From Mycobacterium basiliense (GTDB lineage: Bacteria > Actinomycetota > Actinomycetes > Mycobacteriales > Mycobacteriaceae), in contig NZ_LR130759.1 of NCBI RefSeq assembly GCF_900292015.1, positions 5,543,631 through 5,607,630 of the forward strand: a stretch of DNA of 64,000 nt, read 5' to 3'. Position numbers and translations under genes: made by a program. This document shows, one piece after another, positions 30,141 through 38,377 of the stretch. Numbering within the stretch: the stretch's first letter is position 1; each line of letters opens with the position of its first letter. Under the pieces are notes generated by a model. The model made no database searches and was not told the DNA's origin. It saw only the letters and a list, made by a program, of their open reading frames with translations.

Positions 30141-30437
30141 CTAGGTCCCCACGGCTGCCGCGCGGGCCACCTCAGTGGTCACGTACACGCCAGACGCCAG
30201 ACCTTGCGCCCCGGCGAACAGTCCGCGTTGCGCGGCGTGCTCCGCCACTACCCCCAGGTAGCTACCGCCGCAGGCATTCAGCGCCGCGCAGAACATCGCG
30301 GAGTCGGCGTCATCACCCATCGGCGTCGTCCCGAGCAGGGCCGGCGCTGCGGCCGATGCCGCGGCCTCAGTGTCCGCACTGATCGCCGACTCGGCGGCTG
30401 CGGACGCCAAAACCCCTTCTGGCTGCACAGACCACAT
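30141..30437 (-). CDS. PE36: PE36, PE-family protein of ESX-2
   Basis: This 98-aa PE protein is encoded directly upstream of PPE69. Start MWSVQPEGVLASAAAESAIS carries the PE motif; the last part contains YVTTE, matching the YxxxD/E export signal. The frame is open up to 30638, but the ATG at 30437 has GGAGGGG six bases upstream and gives the usual PE N-terminus. Remembered M. tuberculosis PE36 is shorter (about 77 aa), so this tail may be longer here. Confidence 0.9.
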   Translation of the reverse strand: MWSVQPEGVLASAAAESAISADTEAAASAAAPALLGTTPMGDDADSAMFCAALNACGGSYLGVVAEHAAQRGLFAGAQGLASGVYVTTEVARAAAVGT

Positions 30438-30889
30438 TTTCCCCTCCGACTGCTGTCGCAATAAGACGTACTTGAGGCAACAGTGTAGTGCGAGCGATGC
30501 AATCATGTATTCACAATGGCGAACCCGTACGGTCCGCATCCTCAAATTCCGCAAAGAAACGTCGGCAATTCGAGCCCAAGTTGAATTTGCGGCGACGTAA
30601 GCCCAGCAAGGAGATCCGCCGAGGCGCCCGCGCCGCATCTAATCGACAAAAATATTTTACGAATGTTTAATAGCATGCGGTCTGCCTACCGATCTTGATG
30701 CTAAATACCGCGCGCTGGGAAATTGCTCCATTCGGGGCACCTACATGCAAGGGCTGGTGCACCGCCGCGAAAACAATCACACCAGTTATTGCCGAACTAT
30801 TCGGCCGCGCAATGTTTAGTCACCCGTCGAACGCTTGGCCCATACCGATCCCCGCCGAACCCCCGATCGCCGAACTCGGGTCCGCGCAA
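30438..30889. other. Non-coding gap between eccC2 and PE36 with AT-rich core
   Basis: There are 452 bases between the eccC2 stop and the PE36 start. I see no supported gene. The stretch 30640-30705 is clearly AT-rich for this genome (contains AATATTTTACGAATGTTTAA) and probably holds the PE36-PPE69-esxDC promoter. Confidence 0.6.
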
Positions 30890-33800
30890 CTACTGGGCCG
30901 ATGCGCTGGACGGCAGCCCCACCAACACCCCCTCGACGTCGCCATCGGCGCCGACCAACTGACCGCGTCCGGGCGGTAGCGTTTGAGCGCGAACCAGCCG
31001 ATTGATCCTGTTCTGTGGATCGTTGTCCATGTACAGCTGGGCCACTTTTGCGGAGTTTTGGAACCTCATCCAAGGATCCATCGGCATTGTGGCCCAGTTC
31101 GCGCTATTGCGTGTGGTGAACACATGCAAACCGATCTGTCGAGCACGTTCCATGAGCTTCCACAGCGCCGCACCCACGGGCGGCTTAGGCGGATAGCTCT
31201 GTTCCGGACGCAAGTCCTGCACGTCGTCGATAAGCACAAAATGTCGCGACCCCTGCCACGGCTTGAGGGCGCGCAACTCCTCCTGACTCAGACCCTTGGG
31301 AGGCAACCGCGGCAGCAAAACCTGTTGCGCGAGCTCGGTGATCACCTCATCCATCTCGTCCTGGTCGTAGGCATATGCGCGCACATAACCCGGGCCGTGC
31401 AGATCCCGCAGGCCGTGCGGTGCGGTTTTCGGGTCAATCAACGTCAGCTGAGCCTCCTCTGGACTGAATCGACTCATCACCGCTTCGCCGATAGCCACCA
31501 GCGCCGAGGTCTTCCCGCAGCCTTGCCTGCCCAAGATCATCAGACCGGGGCTGTCCCGCAGCTTGAGCGGAACCGGACCCAGCTCGTGGCGCTCACCGAT
31601 CGCAAACGCAATCGACAAGTCGTCGCCGCTCGGGTGGGCGGCCTCGTAGTCAAGGATCGCCTTCAACTCCACCCGCTGGGGCAGGCGTTGCAGACTCGCG
31701 TGTTTGGTAACTCCGGCGACCTCCGCGACCCGCGCGCCAACGTCGACGGTGTTCGCCAACGCTCCGCTCGCCGGATCGCTCAGCGCCGGCGAGCCGACTC
31801 GCAGCTCATGTAGGGAATCGGTCAGCCCAAAGCCGGGCACGTTCAAGGTGCGCCGGGCCGCTTCGCGCGATTCGATGGACGAGTGCCCCATCTGGCTCTC
31901 GGTAGGGTCAGCCAGCCGCAACTGGATTCGCGCGGTCACGTTCTGCAGCAAGCTCTGCCGTTGTCCGTGAATCCAGCCGCCGGCACTGCACATCACGTGA
32001 ACGCCGTACTCGGGACCACGGCTGCTCAGCGCGATAATGCGATCTCCCAAGAGATTATCCTTGGAGTAAAGCCCATCGTAGTCATCGAGCACGACAAAGA
32101 CATCCCCGAACGGGTCGTTGGGGTCGGTGCCCCCAAGCCCGTCGCTTCCCGGTCCGAACCGGCGCTCGCGGAACCCGTCGAGATCAATGTTGGCTCGTCG
32201 GAACGCATCTTCTCGCGCGTCGATGAGCGCATCCATGGTGCTCAAGATGCGCTCGATACCTTCGGCGTCTTTGGGCGAAACAATATCGGTCACGTGCGGC
32301 AGCGAACCTACCTGCGCCAGAGTCGCGCCACCGACGCAAAAGAATGTCACCCGCGCCGGGCTGTACATCGCAGCTGCCGAACACATCAGCGTCATCAATG
32401 TTGTGGTCTTACCGCGCTGTTTGGCTCCCACCACGATTATGTTGCTGCGCAACGCGTCCACCGCATAAACAAGCTGTTTGGATTCTTCGGGGATGTCCAT
32501 GATGCCGACCGGAAACATCAGTCCGGAATTTTGACCATAGTCGACGTGCCAGGGTTTGCCCCGGTATCCGGCGACCAGTGCGTCGATGGGCTGCGGGTCC
32601 TCAAGCGGTGGTAACCAGGGCCGGCGCGGCGATCGGTGGGGCACGTTTCGCAACGACTCCCGTAACACGTCGACGATCTTTTTCCTCTTGAAACCATCGT
32701 CGTGATAAAGGAATTCGTCTGGTTCGGCATCCACTGCCGCTGCGGCTTCCAAAGCTGCGGCGTCCGCGGCATCCAGTGGCTGATACTGCCAGTTGTACAG
32801 GCGCGGCTTGGTCAAGGTCATATCAACAGTCCGCGCCACCTCCTTCTTCTTCGGCACCACAAATGGCGCGGATAGGTAGAAGCAGCGGAACGGCTCCAGA
32901 TCACGTGGCCCCACTTTGAGTAGCGCGAAGCCGTTCTCTTTCGACGGCAGATGGTAGGCCGCGTCGGAGCCGATAACCTCACGGCTGTCATCGCCAGACT
33001 CGGCGCGTAGTGCGACCCGAAACGCAATGTTGGACTTGACCTTTTGCAGCGAAGACAGGTCCAATCGCTGCCCGCCAAGCATAAAGAAGACGTTGGCGCC
33101 GCGACCTTCCTGGCCGATGTGGATGATCAGATTGATCCACTTCTCATGATTGGCAAACAGTTCCAGATACTCATCGACGATGACCAGCAGAACCGGAACG
33201 GGTGGTATGTCTCGCCCGGCGAGCCGAATCTCTTCGTAGTCGTTGGCATCTCGCGCGCCAACCGATTTGAACAGCTCGTAGCGCTGTTTGATCTCACCGT
33301 CGATGACCCTGCGCATCCGCTCCGCCAGATGCCGCTCATCCTTACCAAGGTTGGACAACGCGGCCACCACATGCGGAATACCCAGGATGTCCTGGGCCGC
33401 CGACTCGAACTTCATGTCGACGAAGATGACATTGAACGCCTCCGGTGAGTGCGTCAGCGCCATTCCGTAGACCAGGGACAAGAAGAACTCCGACTTGCCA
33501 GAGCCACTGGTACCGATGACTACCGAGTGGAATCCGAAGCCGCCGAAGTCCTTAGCGCGGATGATGATGTTCTGCAGCTCGCCGTTCGGCTTGGCGCCGA
33601 CGGGAATCTCCGACCATCGCTCGTCGCCGCGGCCGCGCCGCTCCGCCCACAATCGATCGACGTCGAGTTCGCGCGGGTCGCTGATGCCTAGCGAGCGCAG
33701 TAATTCGGCCGCGCCACTGGCTGAATCAGCGACCTCGCTGCGGCTGGTCGGTGTCCACCGCGCCATGGCCCGTGCATAGCGGTAAGCCCGGTGGATGGAC

Positions 33801-35104
33801 AGCTGGTCGGCATGAGCGAAGAACTTTTTTCGGGCCCGCAGTAGTGGTGCAGGGCGCCTGTCGTCCTGCTCGGGGTCGCCGCCGTTGCTGCCGGCTTTGA
33901 TCACACCGTTGACCGAACCGCTTGGCGCACTGTGCCGTTCGGTCATCTCAAAGACTTGGTCCGCGCTGAAACCCACGCCGGTCCCCACCCGCGATGCGAT
34001 GCGCAGCACCGTGATGCCTGCCTTGCCTACTTGGCCGACCACGCTTTCCCAGGCATCCGGGCTGCCGGTGTTGTCGTCGACGATCACCAGGTGCGGTCCA
34101 AGGTCGACGGCGTCGCTGCCCGGCCCGCTCTCGAGTGCGGAGCCCATCGAGGTGGGGCTTGCCGCCGCCCTCGGTGTCCACGCTCCGCGCTTTCCCTTCA
34201 TGTGCAACTCGGCACCCAGAGTGTCTTCCAGCTCCTCGGGCGTGGCGAAGATCAGCCTGCGCCAGCCGCACGCATCGAATAGTTCGTCGTGGAGGTTATG
34301 CGGAAGCCACACCATCCATGACCACACCTCGGGGTTACGGGTGACCACCATCAACTTCACGTCGCGCGGGTTGTGAAAAACCGCCAGCGAGCACAGCACC
34401 GAACGCATCAACGACCGCATGCGATCCAAGTCCTCGCCCACGAAGCTGAAACCCGGGGCCGATCGCAGATTCACCACCTTGGCGATATCGCGAATCTTGC
34501 GCTGCTCCAAGATGAAGTCGCGTAATGCCTGCCCGGTTACCGGCTCCAGTTCCTCGTCCGAGGCGATGTCCGGCCAAGTCACCGACAGCACCGAATCCGG
34601 TGCGTGCTGCACGCCCGTCCCGACCCGAACCTCCAAGAAGTCCGGATCGGTGCGGCCACGTTCCCACATCCGCGGACCCCCGATAATCGCGCCCAACCCC
34701 TGGGGGTCGGCGTGCACCGCGTTCTGCCATTCACGCTGCGCACACACCGCCGTCTGGATTTCGTCGCGGTTGCTGTCAAGGTCGCGAAGATAGCGCCGGC
34801 GACCTCTTTCCATTTCGCCCCAGGTGATCTTGCGGGCGCGGCCGAACCTCCCGGAGAACGCCAACATGCTGAAGGCACCGATTCCCATGAGCGGGAAGAA
34901 GCCGGTCGAAAGGCTGCGCACGCCCGATACGTAGAGCATGACGATGGTGCCGATCAGCGCCACGATCAAGGCCGGTACGCCGATCATTACCCAGATGTTG
35001 CGTGGTTCGCGTTCCGGTAGGGCTATCGGAGCATTCGGCGCCACCCGGACCGGCTTCGGCGATTCGATCCTGACCCGGTTGATGGGAAACGACTTTTTGG
35101 ACAT
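30890..35104 (-). CDS. eccC2: EccC2, ESX-2 FtsK/SpoIIIE-type ATPase, single chain
   Basis: This 1404-aa motor ATPase of ESX-2 has two N-terminal transmembrane helices (about residues 38-60 and 66-85), a degenerate domain, then three FtsK-type ATPase domains with P-loops TSGSGKSE (Lys537), AKQRGKTT (Lys899) and RQGCGKTS (Lys1198). It corresponds to EccCa1 plus EccCb1 fused in one polypeptide, the form found in most ESX systems. It powers export and recognises substrates through its last domains. It is separated from eccB2 upstream by 3 bases, so the two are coupled. Confidence 0.97.
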   Translation of the reverse strand: MSKKSFPINRVRIESPKPVRVAPNAPIALPEREPRNIWVMIGVPALIVALIGTIVMLYVSGVRSLSTGFFPLMGIGAFSMLAFSGRFGRARKITWGEMERGRRRYLRDLDSNRDEIQTAVCAQREWQNAVHADPQGLGAIIGGPRMWERGRTDPDFLEVRVGTGVQHAPDSVLSVTWPDIASDEELEPVTGQALRDFILEQRKIRDIAKVVNLRSAPGFSFVGEDLDRMRSLMRSVLCSLAVFHNPRDVKLMVVTRNPEVWSWMVWLPHNLHDELFDACGWRRLIFATPEELEDTLGAELHMKGKRGAWTPRAAASPTSMGSALESGPGSDAVDLGPHLVIVDDNTGSPDAWESVVGQVGKAGITVLRIASRVGTGVGFSADQVFEMTERHSAPSGSVNGVIKAGSNGGDPEQDDRRPAPLLRARKKFFAHADQLSIHRAYRYARAMARWTPTSRSEVADSASGAAELLRSLGISDPRELDVDRLWAERRGRGDERWSEIPVGAKPNGELQNIIIRAKDFGGFGFHSVVIGTSGSGKSEFFLSLVYGMALTHSPEAFNVIFVDMKFESAAQDILGIPHVVAALSNLGKDERHLAERMRRVIDGEIKQRYELFKSVGARDANDYEEIRLAGRDIPPVPVLLVIVDEYLELFANHEKWINLIIHIGQEGRGANVFFMLGGQRLDLSSLQKVKSNIAFRVALRAESGDDSREVIGSDAAYHLPSKENGFALLKVGPRDLEPFRCFYLSAPFVVPKKKEVARTVDMTLTKPRLYNWQYQPLDAADAAALEAAAAVDAEPDEFLYHDDGFKRKKIVDVLRESLRNVPHRSPRRPWLPPLEDPQPIDALVAGYRGKPWHVDYGQNSGLMFPVGIMDIPEESKQLVYAVDALRSNIIVVGAKQRGKTTTLMTLMCSAAAMYSPARVTFFCVGGATLAQVGSLPHVTDIVSPKDAEGIERILSTMDALIDAREDAFRRANIDLDGFRERRFGPGSDGLGGTDPNDPFGDVFVVLDDYDGLYSKDNLLGDRIIALSSRGPEYGVHVMCSAGGWIHGQRQSLLQNVTARIQLRLADPTESQMGHSSIESREAARRTLNVPGFGLTDSLHELRVGSPALSDPASGALANTVDVGARVAEVAGVTKHASLQRLPQRVELKAILDYEAAHPSGDDLSIAFAIGERHELGPVPLKLRDSPGLMILGRQGCGKTSALVAIGEAVMSRFSPEEAQLTLIDPKTAPHGLRDLHGPGYVRAYAYDQDEMDEVITELAQQVLLPRLPPKGLSQEELRALKPWQGSRHFVLIDDVQDLRPEQSYPPKPPVGAALWKLMERARQIGLHVFTTRNSANWATMPMDPWMRFQNSAKVAQLYMDNDPQNRINRLVRAQTLPPGRGQLVGADGDVEGVLVGLPSSASAQ

Positions 35105-35107
35105 TTT

Positions 35108-36592
35108 CTAGCCTCCAGCTTTCGCTGTCGTCACGATGGCCACCTGTCCAAGGGTCGGCACGGTGTCGCGCGCCAAGAGTGCCGCTTCCCGCGACAACGC
35201 CGGCCCCGCGGCAAAGGTCCGCAACAGTGGCCACGGCGCCTGCACCGCCGTGGCCGGATCGAGCCCGAGCGCCCGCAGTGTTGGCTCGTCGGTAGCGATC
35301 CCGTACCGCACTCCGTTGTCGGACACCCAGAACAACGATTCGCGCGATTCCGAGGTGATTACACCGCTGGTCGACGTTACGAAGTTCGCCGCGCCCGGTA
35401 ACACCAGCACCTGGTTGGCTACCACCGATTCCGGAGCTCGGTCGTCACGGACCAGCCGCACGATCCGGTTGTCCATCGAGGCGGGGACCGGTAGACCGCG
35501 TCCGTTGTAGACCCCGACACGGGCCTGCGGATCCGTCGACGCCTTCTCCCAGGCCACGCAGGTAGTCGGGTTGGCAGCCGAATCAATGAAGTTCAACCGT
35601 CCCGTTGGGTAGTAGTCGACCGGCAACGAGTTCACGTCAGGGGTGTTGACGAGCACGTCGGGACTCACCACCCGCGGCGCGGTGGAGCCGTAGGAGTTGG
35701 CGCTACGCAGCAGATCGGCTACAAAACTGTTGATCTTTTGCACTCCGTCTGCGAGCAGAACGTAGAACTTGCTTCCCCCGCCGGCGGTTTGGACCTGCAG
35801 CACCGAACCCACCTGCGATCCAGGCACCCACTTCGACGCGGTGCCGGCCTCTGGTACCTCCGGCACGCGCAGCGGCTCCGTGGCAGGCAATCCGTCGAAG
35901 AGCGCCCGGGATATCTCTACTGGCGACGTCACGCCGGGGTCGAGTCCCAAACTCAAGGTGACCGCTCGATTGGTCCGATCGATCTGTGAGCGTTTACCAC
36001 CCCAGATGACGTAGCTGCTGCCTTCAAAGCTGACTAGCAGACCCGCATCGTCGCGCATCTGCGTAGCGCGACCGCCACCAGTGAGCTGGCCCGCAATCGA
36101 AGTGACTACCGGCTTGTCCCCGCTTCGTGGGCGTCCCGCCGTATCGCATACCGACCACGCCGATATTGCTCCCCAATTCACCGGCATGGCCGCGGGCGCG
36201 CCTGGAATGCCGACCAGCGGCCCCGTCGGATACTTGGCAATCTCGGCCGGTTTTACCCACGTTGGCTGCCCCGCGATGCCGGTCGCCAGTCGCGCAGACG
36301 TCAAGTTCAGCGTCGGATATAACCGCCCATCGATGCGTGCGTAGATCGCTCCGGAATCACGGTCACCGATGATCGCTGACTCGCCCACCACTCCGGTGGG
36401 CTTGAGGACATTGAGCAAAATCATCCATCCCCCGCCGATGGCCACCAACACCATCGAGAGCACCAGCGCGGCGGTCTGCTTGCGGTCGTCATGCTTCATT
36501 CGCACCGAGAAGCGGGTGGTCGCCGCCCGCAGCCGCCGGTTGTAAAACAGGTGCCCGGAATTTTGGTCCCGGTTGGACAAACTCAATGGCAT
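35108..36592 (-). CDS. eccB2: EccB2, ESX-2 channel membrane protein
   Basis: This 494-aa protein has an N-terminal cytosolic arm (HLFYNRRLRAATTR, residues about 13-30), one transmembrane helix (about 41-62) and a large periplasmic domain with Cys residues (VCDTAGRP, PTTCVAWEK) and the late DNGVRYGIATDEP and APWPLLRTFAAGP motifs shared with EccB1. It is a structural subunit of the ESX-2 membrane complex. It follows the transglycosylase-like gene by 3 bases and precedes eccC2 by 3 bases. Confidence 0.96.
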   Translation of the reverse strand: MPLSLSNRDQNSGHLFYNRRLRAATTRFSVRMKHDDRKQTAALVLSMVLVAIGGGWMILLNVLKPTGVVGESAIIGDRDSGAIYARIDGRLYPTLNLTSARLATGIAGQPTWVKPAEIAKYPTGPLVGIPGAPAAMPVNWGAISAWSVCDTAGRPRSGDKPVVTSIAGQLTGGGRATQMRDDAGLLVSFEGSSYVIWGGKRSQIDRTNRAVTLSLGLDPGVTSPVEISRALFDGLPATEPLRVPEVPEAGTASKWVPGSQVGSVLQVQTAGGGSKFYVLLADGVQKINSFVADLLRSANSYGSTAPRVVSPDVLVNTPDVNSLPVDYYPTGRLNFIDSAANPTTCVAWEKASTDPQARVGVYNGRGLPVPASMDNRIVRLVRDDRAPESVVANQVLVLPGAANFVTSTSGVITSESRESLFWVSDNGVRYGIATDEPTLRALGLDPATAVQAPWPLLRTFAAGPALSREAALLARDTVPTLGQVAIVTTAKAGG

Positions 36593-36595
36593 TGC

Positions 36596-37465
36596 TCAGT
36601 ACCCTCTCGGCGCGCGGCGCGGATCGGCCTGTTGAATCCGCTCGGCCAAATTCGAGGCATCAGCGGCAACCCCATAATGGCCCCGCGCGTAGTTGATGAA
36701 GGCGCATGCCTGGGCTACCAGATCGTAGATGTCGGACGACGTTCCGGGCTGGTGGTAGGCGGCGAACGTCGGCGCGATGAACTGCCAAGCGCCCTTGCTC
36801 GGCGTGTCCCGCGCCGCGTTCGAATCCCAGCCATTCACCGCATGGGCGTTATAGCCCGACTCCCGTTGGGCTACCAGATCCATGCCCCGTGTCCACCGAG
36901 CACGCGCCTCGGGACCGTGAATTCCCTTAATATCTAACGCTTTTTGGATAGCCGCCAACACCGCTGTCCGTCCGGTCGGCGCAATAGCAGAACGCTGTGG
37001 TGGGGCGGTCCACAGGTACCGTAGCCGCCGCAGCCGCAGCGCCAGGCGCCGTGCCCGTGATCGCGACGTCACGATGTGGTGCTGCTGGGCGCGCAATCTG
37101 GCCGCCATCCGGACCATCAGCTGGCGCCGGCCCAGGGGCGTATCGGCGGCGGCCAGATCGGCGTGGGCGGCCTGCAGGATTGCGCGCGTGGCCATTCTCG
37201 CGTGCGCGTGATCGGCCTGGGCAACGGCGACCAGCCGCGCCAGGGTCCGGTCGGTACCGGTGGCCCGGCCTACCGCTTGCACTGCAACGTGTGACCGGGC
37301 CGCAGGCCCGGCAGGAAGACGCACCACATTCGTCGCCTGCGACGTCCGGTCGGCGAACGTGTGGATCCGTGGCGCCTCGACGACGTTCCCGGAGAGCAAG
37401 CTGTGACCGCGCGACAGCGCGGCAAGCGTCTGCACCATCAGTGGATCAGCCAACGATTCCCCCAC
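36596..37465 (-). CDS. Lytic-transglycosylase-like protein upstream of ESX-2
   Basis: This 289-aa protein corresponds to Rv3896c. The C-terminal 115 residues resemble the soluble lytic transglycosylase/goose-lysozyme fold: MDLVAQRESGYNAHAVN supplies the catalytic-type Glu (ES), followed by GAWQFIAPTFAAYH (GxxQ/W motif) and an Ala-Cys-rich helix. The first half is Arg/Ala-rich and helical. No clear signal peptide is seen with the GTG start at 37465; an ATG at 37438 is an alternative. Encoded 3 bases before eccB2, it may trim peptidoglycan for the secretion complex. Confidence 0.85.
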   Translation of the reverse strand: MGESLADPLMVQTLAALSRGHSLLSGNVVEAPRIHTFADRTSQATNVVRLPAGPAARSHVAVQAVGRATGTDRTLARLVAVAQADHAHARMATRAILQAAHADLAAADTPLGRRQLMVRMAARLRAQQHHIVTSRSRARRLALRLRRLRYLWTAPPQRSAIAPTGRTAVLAAIQKALDIKGIHGPEARARWTRGMDLVAQRESGYNAHAVNGWDSNAARDTPSKGAWQFIAPTFAAYHQPGTSSDIYDLVAQACAFINYARGHYGVAADASNLAERIQQADPRRAPRGY

Positions 37466-37708
37466 TGTGGTGTCGAAATCGGCCCGCGGCTGTCAGCAGA
37501 CCGCCCGGGCTGGTAACAAACACCTGAGCCACCACTCCCCGTACCTTCTGGTCAGCGAACGCAGCACCTCAGGGGCGCGAACACGCTCGCTCGCCTACCG
37601 CAGACTAGCCGTAAGCAAGGACGCTCGCGTCTTGTTGTCCGGGCCGTCTTGAGTAAGGGCCGCAACGGTGACGAGATTACTGCCGGTGCGGCGGCCCGAC
37701 CAGTCACC

Positions 37709-38272
37709 ATGGTTGCATCTTCGGGCGGCCGTAGGCCGATCAGAAGGGGCACACTCGGGTGGGTGGGTGCAGTTGGCTCCAGGAATCGCGCGAGCGCAAC
37801 CACCGCCGGCTTCGTCGCACTAATCGTCGGCGGGTACCAACTTTGGAACGCGTCCGAGTTGCTGCAAATCGCGTCGTTCTACTGGGCGGTTCTGGGGCCC
37901 CTCGGTCACGGCTTCGAGGAGTACACGCGGCCGTTCCACCACTTTGTAGCCTGGCTCAATGCCGAGGCGGCATTGTCTGCTGCTGCCGGGATCGCACTCC
38001 TGCTCGGCGCGGTGCTGGTGTGCGCCAGAAACCCGTTCGGCCCAAGATTGCTCGCCGGGGGATGCGTCGTTGTTTTTGTTCATACCGGAATCGGGTGGGT
38101 GGTCGCCGCGCGGATGCTGTCCCGGTTTGCCGCGGTAGGGGCCTACGACGAGGGCCTGCTGTGGTTCCATACCCCGAGCAGGCTCGCCATCATTGTGCTG
38201 GCATTCGTGCTCCCCGTCATTGCCGCGTACCTAGCGTTGTGGCCTGGCCGCCTGCCCGGAAAGCTGAATTGA
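37709..38272 (+). CDS. Multi-spanning membrane protein of the inserted or inverted cassette
   Basis: This protein of about 187 aa has four to five hydrophobic segments: TTAGFVALIVGGYQLW, ALSAAAGIALLLGAVLV, LLAGGCVVVFVHTGIGW and LAIIVLAFVLPVIAAYLALW. Between the first two is a conserved-looking loop (FYWAVLGPLGHGFEEYTRPF). It is divergent from the transglycosylase-like gene and 105 bases upstream of the large TPR-region protein. I recall small membrane genes next to TPR-region genes in M. tuberculosis (Rv2081c beside Rv2082, Rv3901c beside Rv3900c), which suggests a conserved module. The start is uncertain: the frame opens with TTG at 37649; I used the ATG at 37709. Function unknown. Confidence 0.72.
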   Translation: MVASSGGRRPIRRGTLGWVGAVGSRNRASATTAGFVALIVGGYQLWNASELLQIASFYWAVLGPLGHGFEEYTRPFHHFVAWLNAEAALSAAAGIALLLGAVLVCARNPFGPRLLAGGCVVVFVHTGIGWVVAARMLSRFAAVGAYDEGLLWFHTPSRLAIIVLAFVLPVIAAYLALWPGRLPGKLN

Positions 38273-38377
38273 CCGGCCGTTATGCGATAGTAACGTTGCA
38301 GTCGATTCTGATTGGGGGATACGGATGGGCGGCGGACCTGGCCGCACCGCGCGGCATAGGGCGTTACGGGTAGTGCG

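Noticed and set aside
30141..30638. Longer PE36 of 165 aa from the upstream start
   Set aside because: The extra N-terminal 67 residues are Arg/Cys-rich and unlike any PE protein; the internal ATG at 30437 has a good ribosome binding site and gives the PE motif at the correct place.
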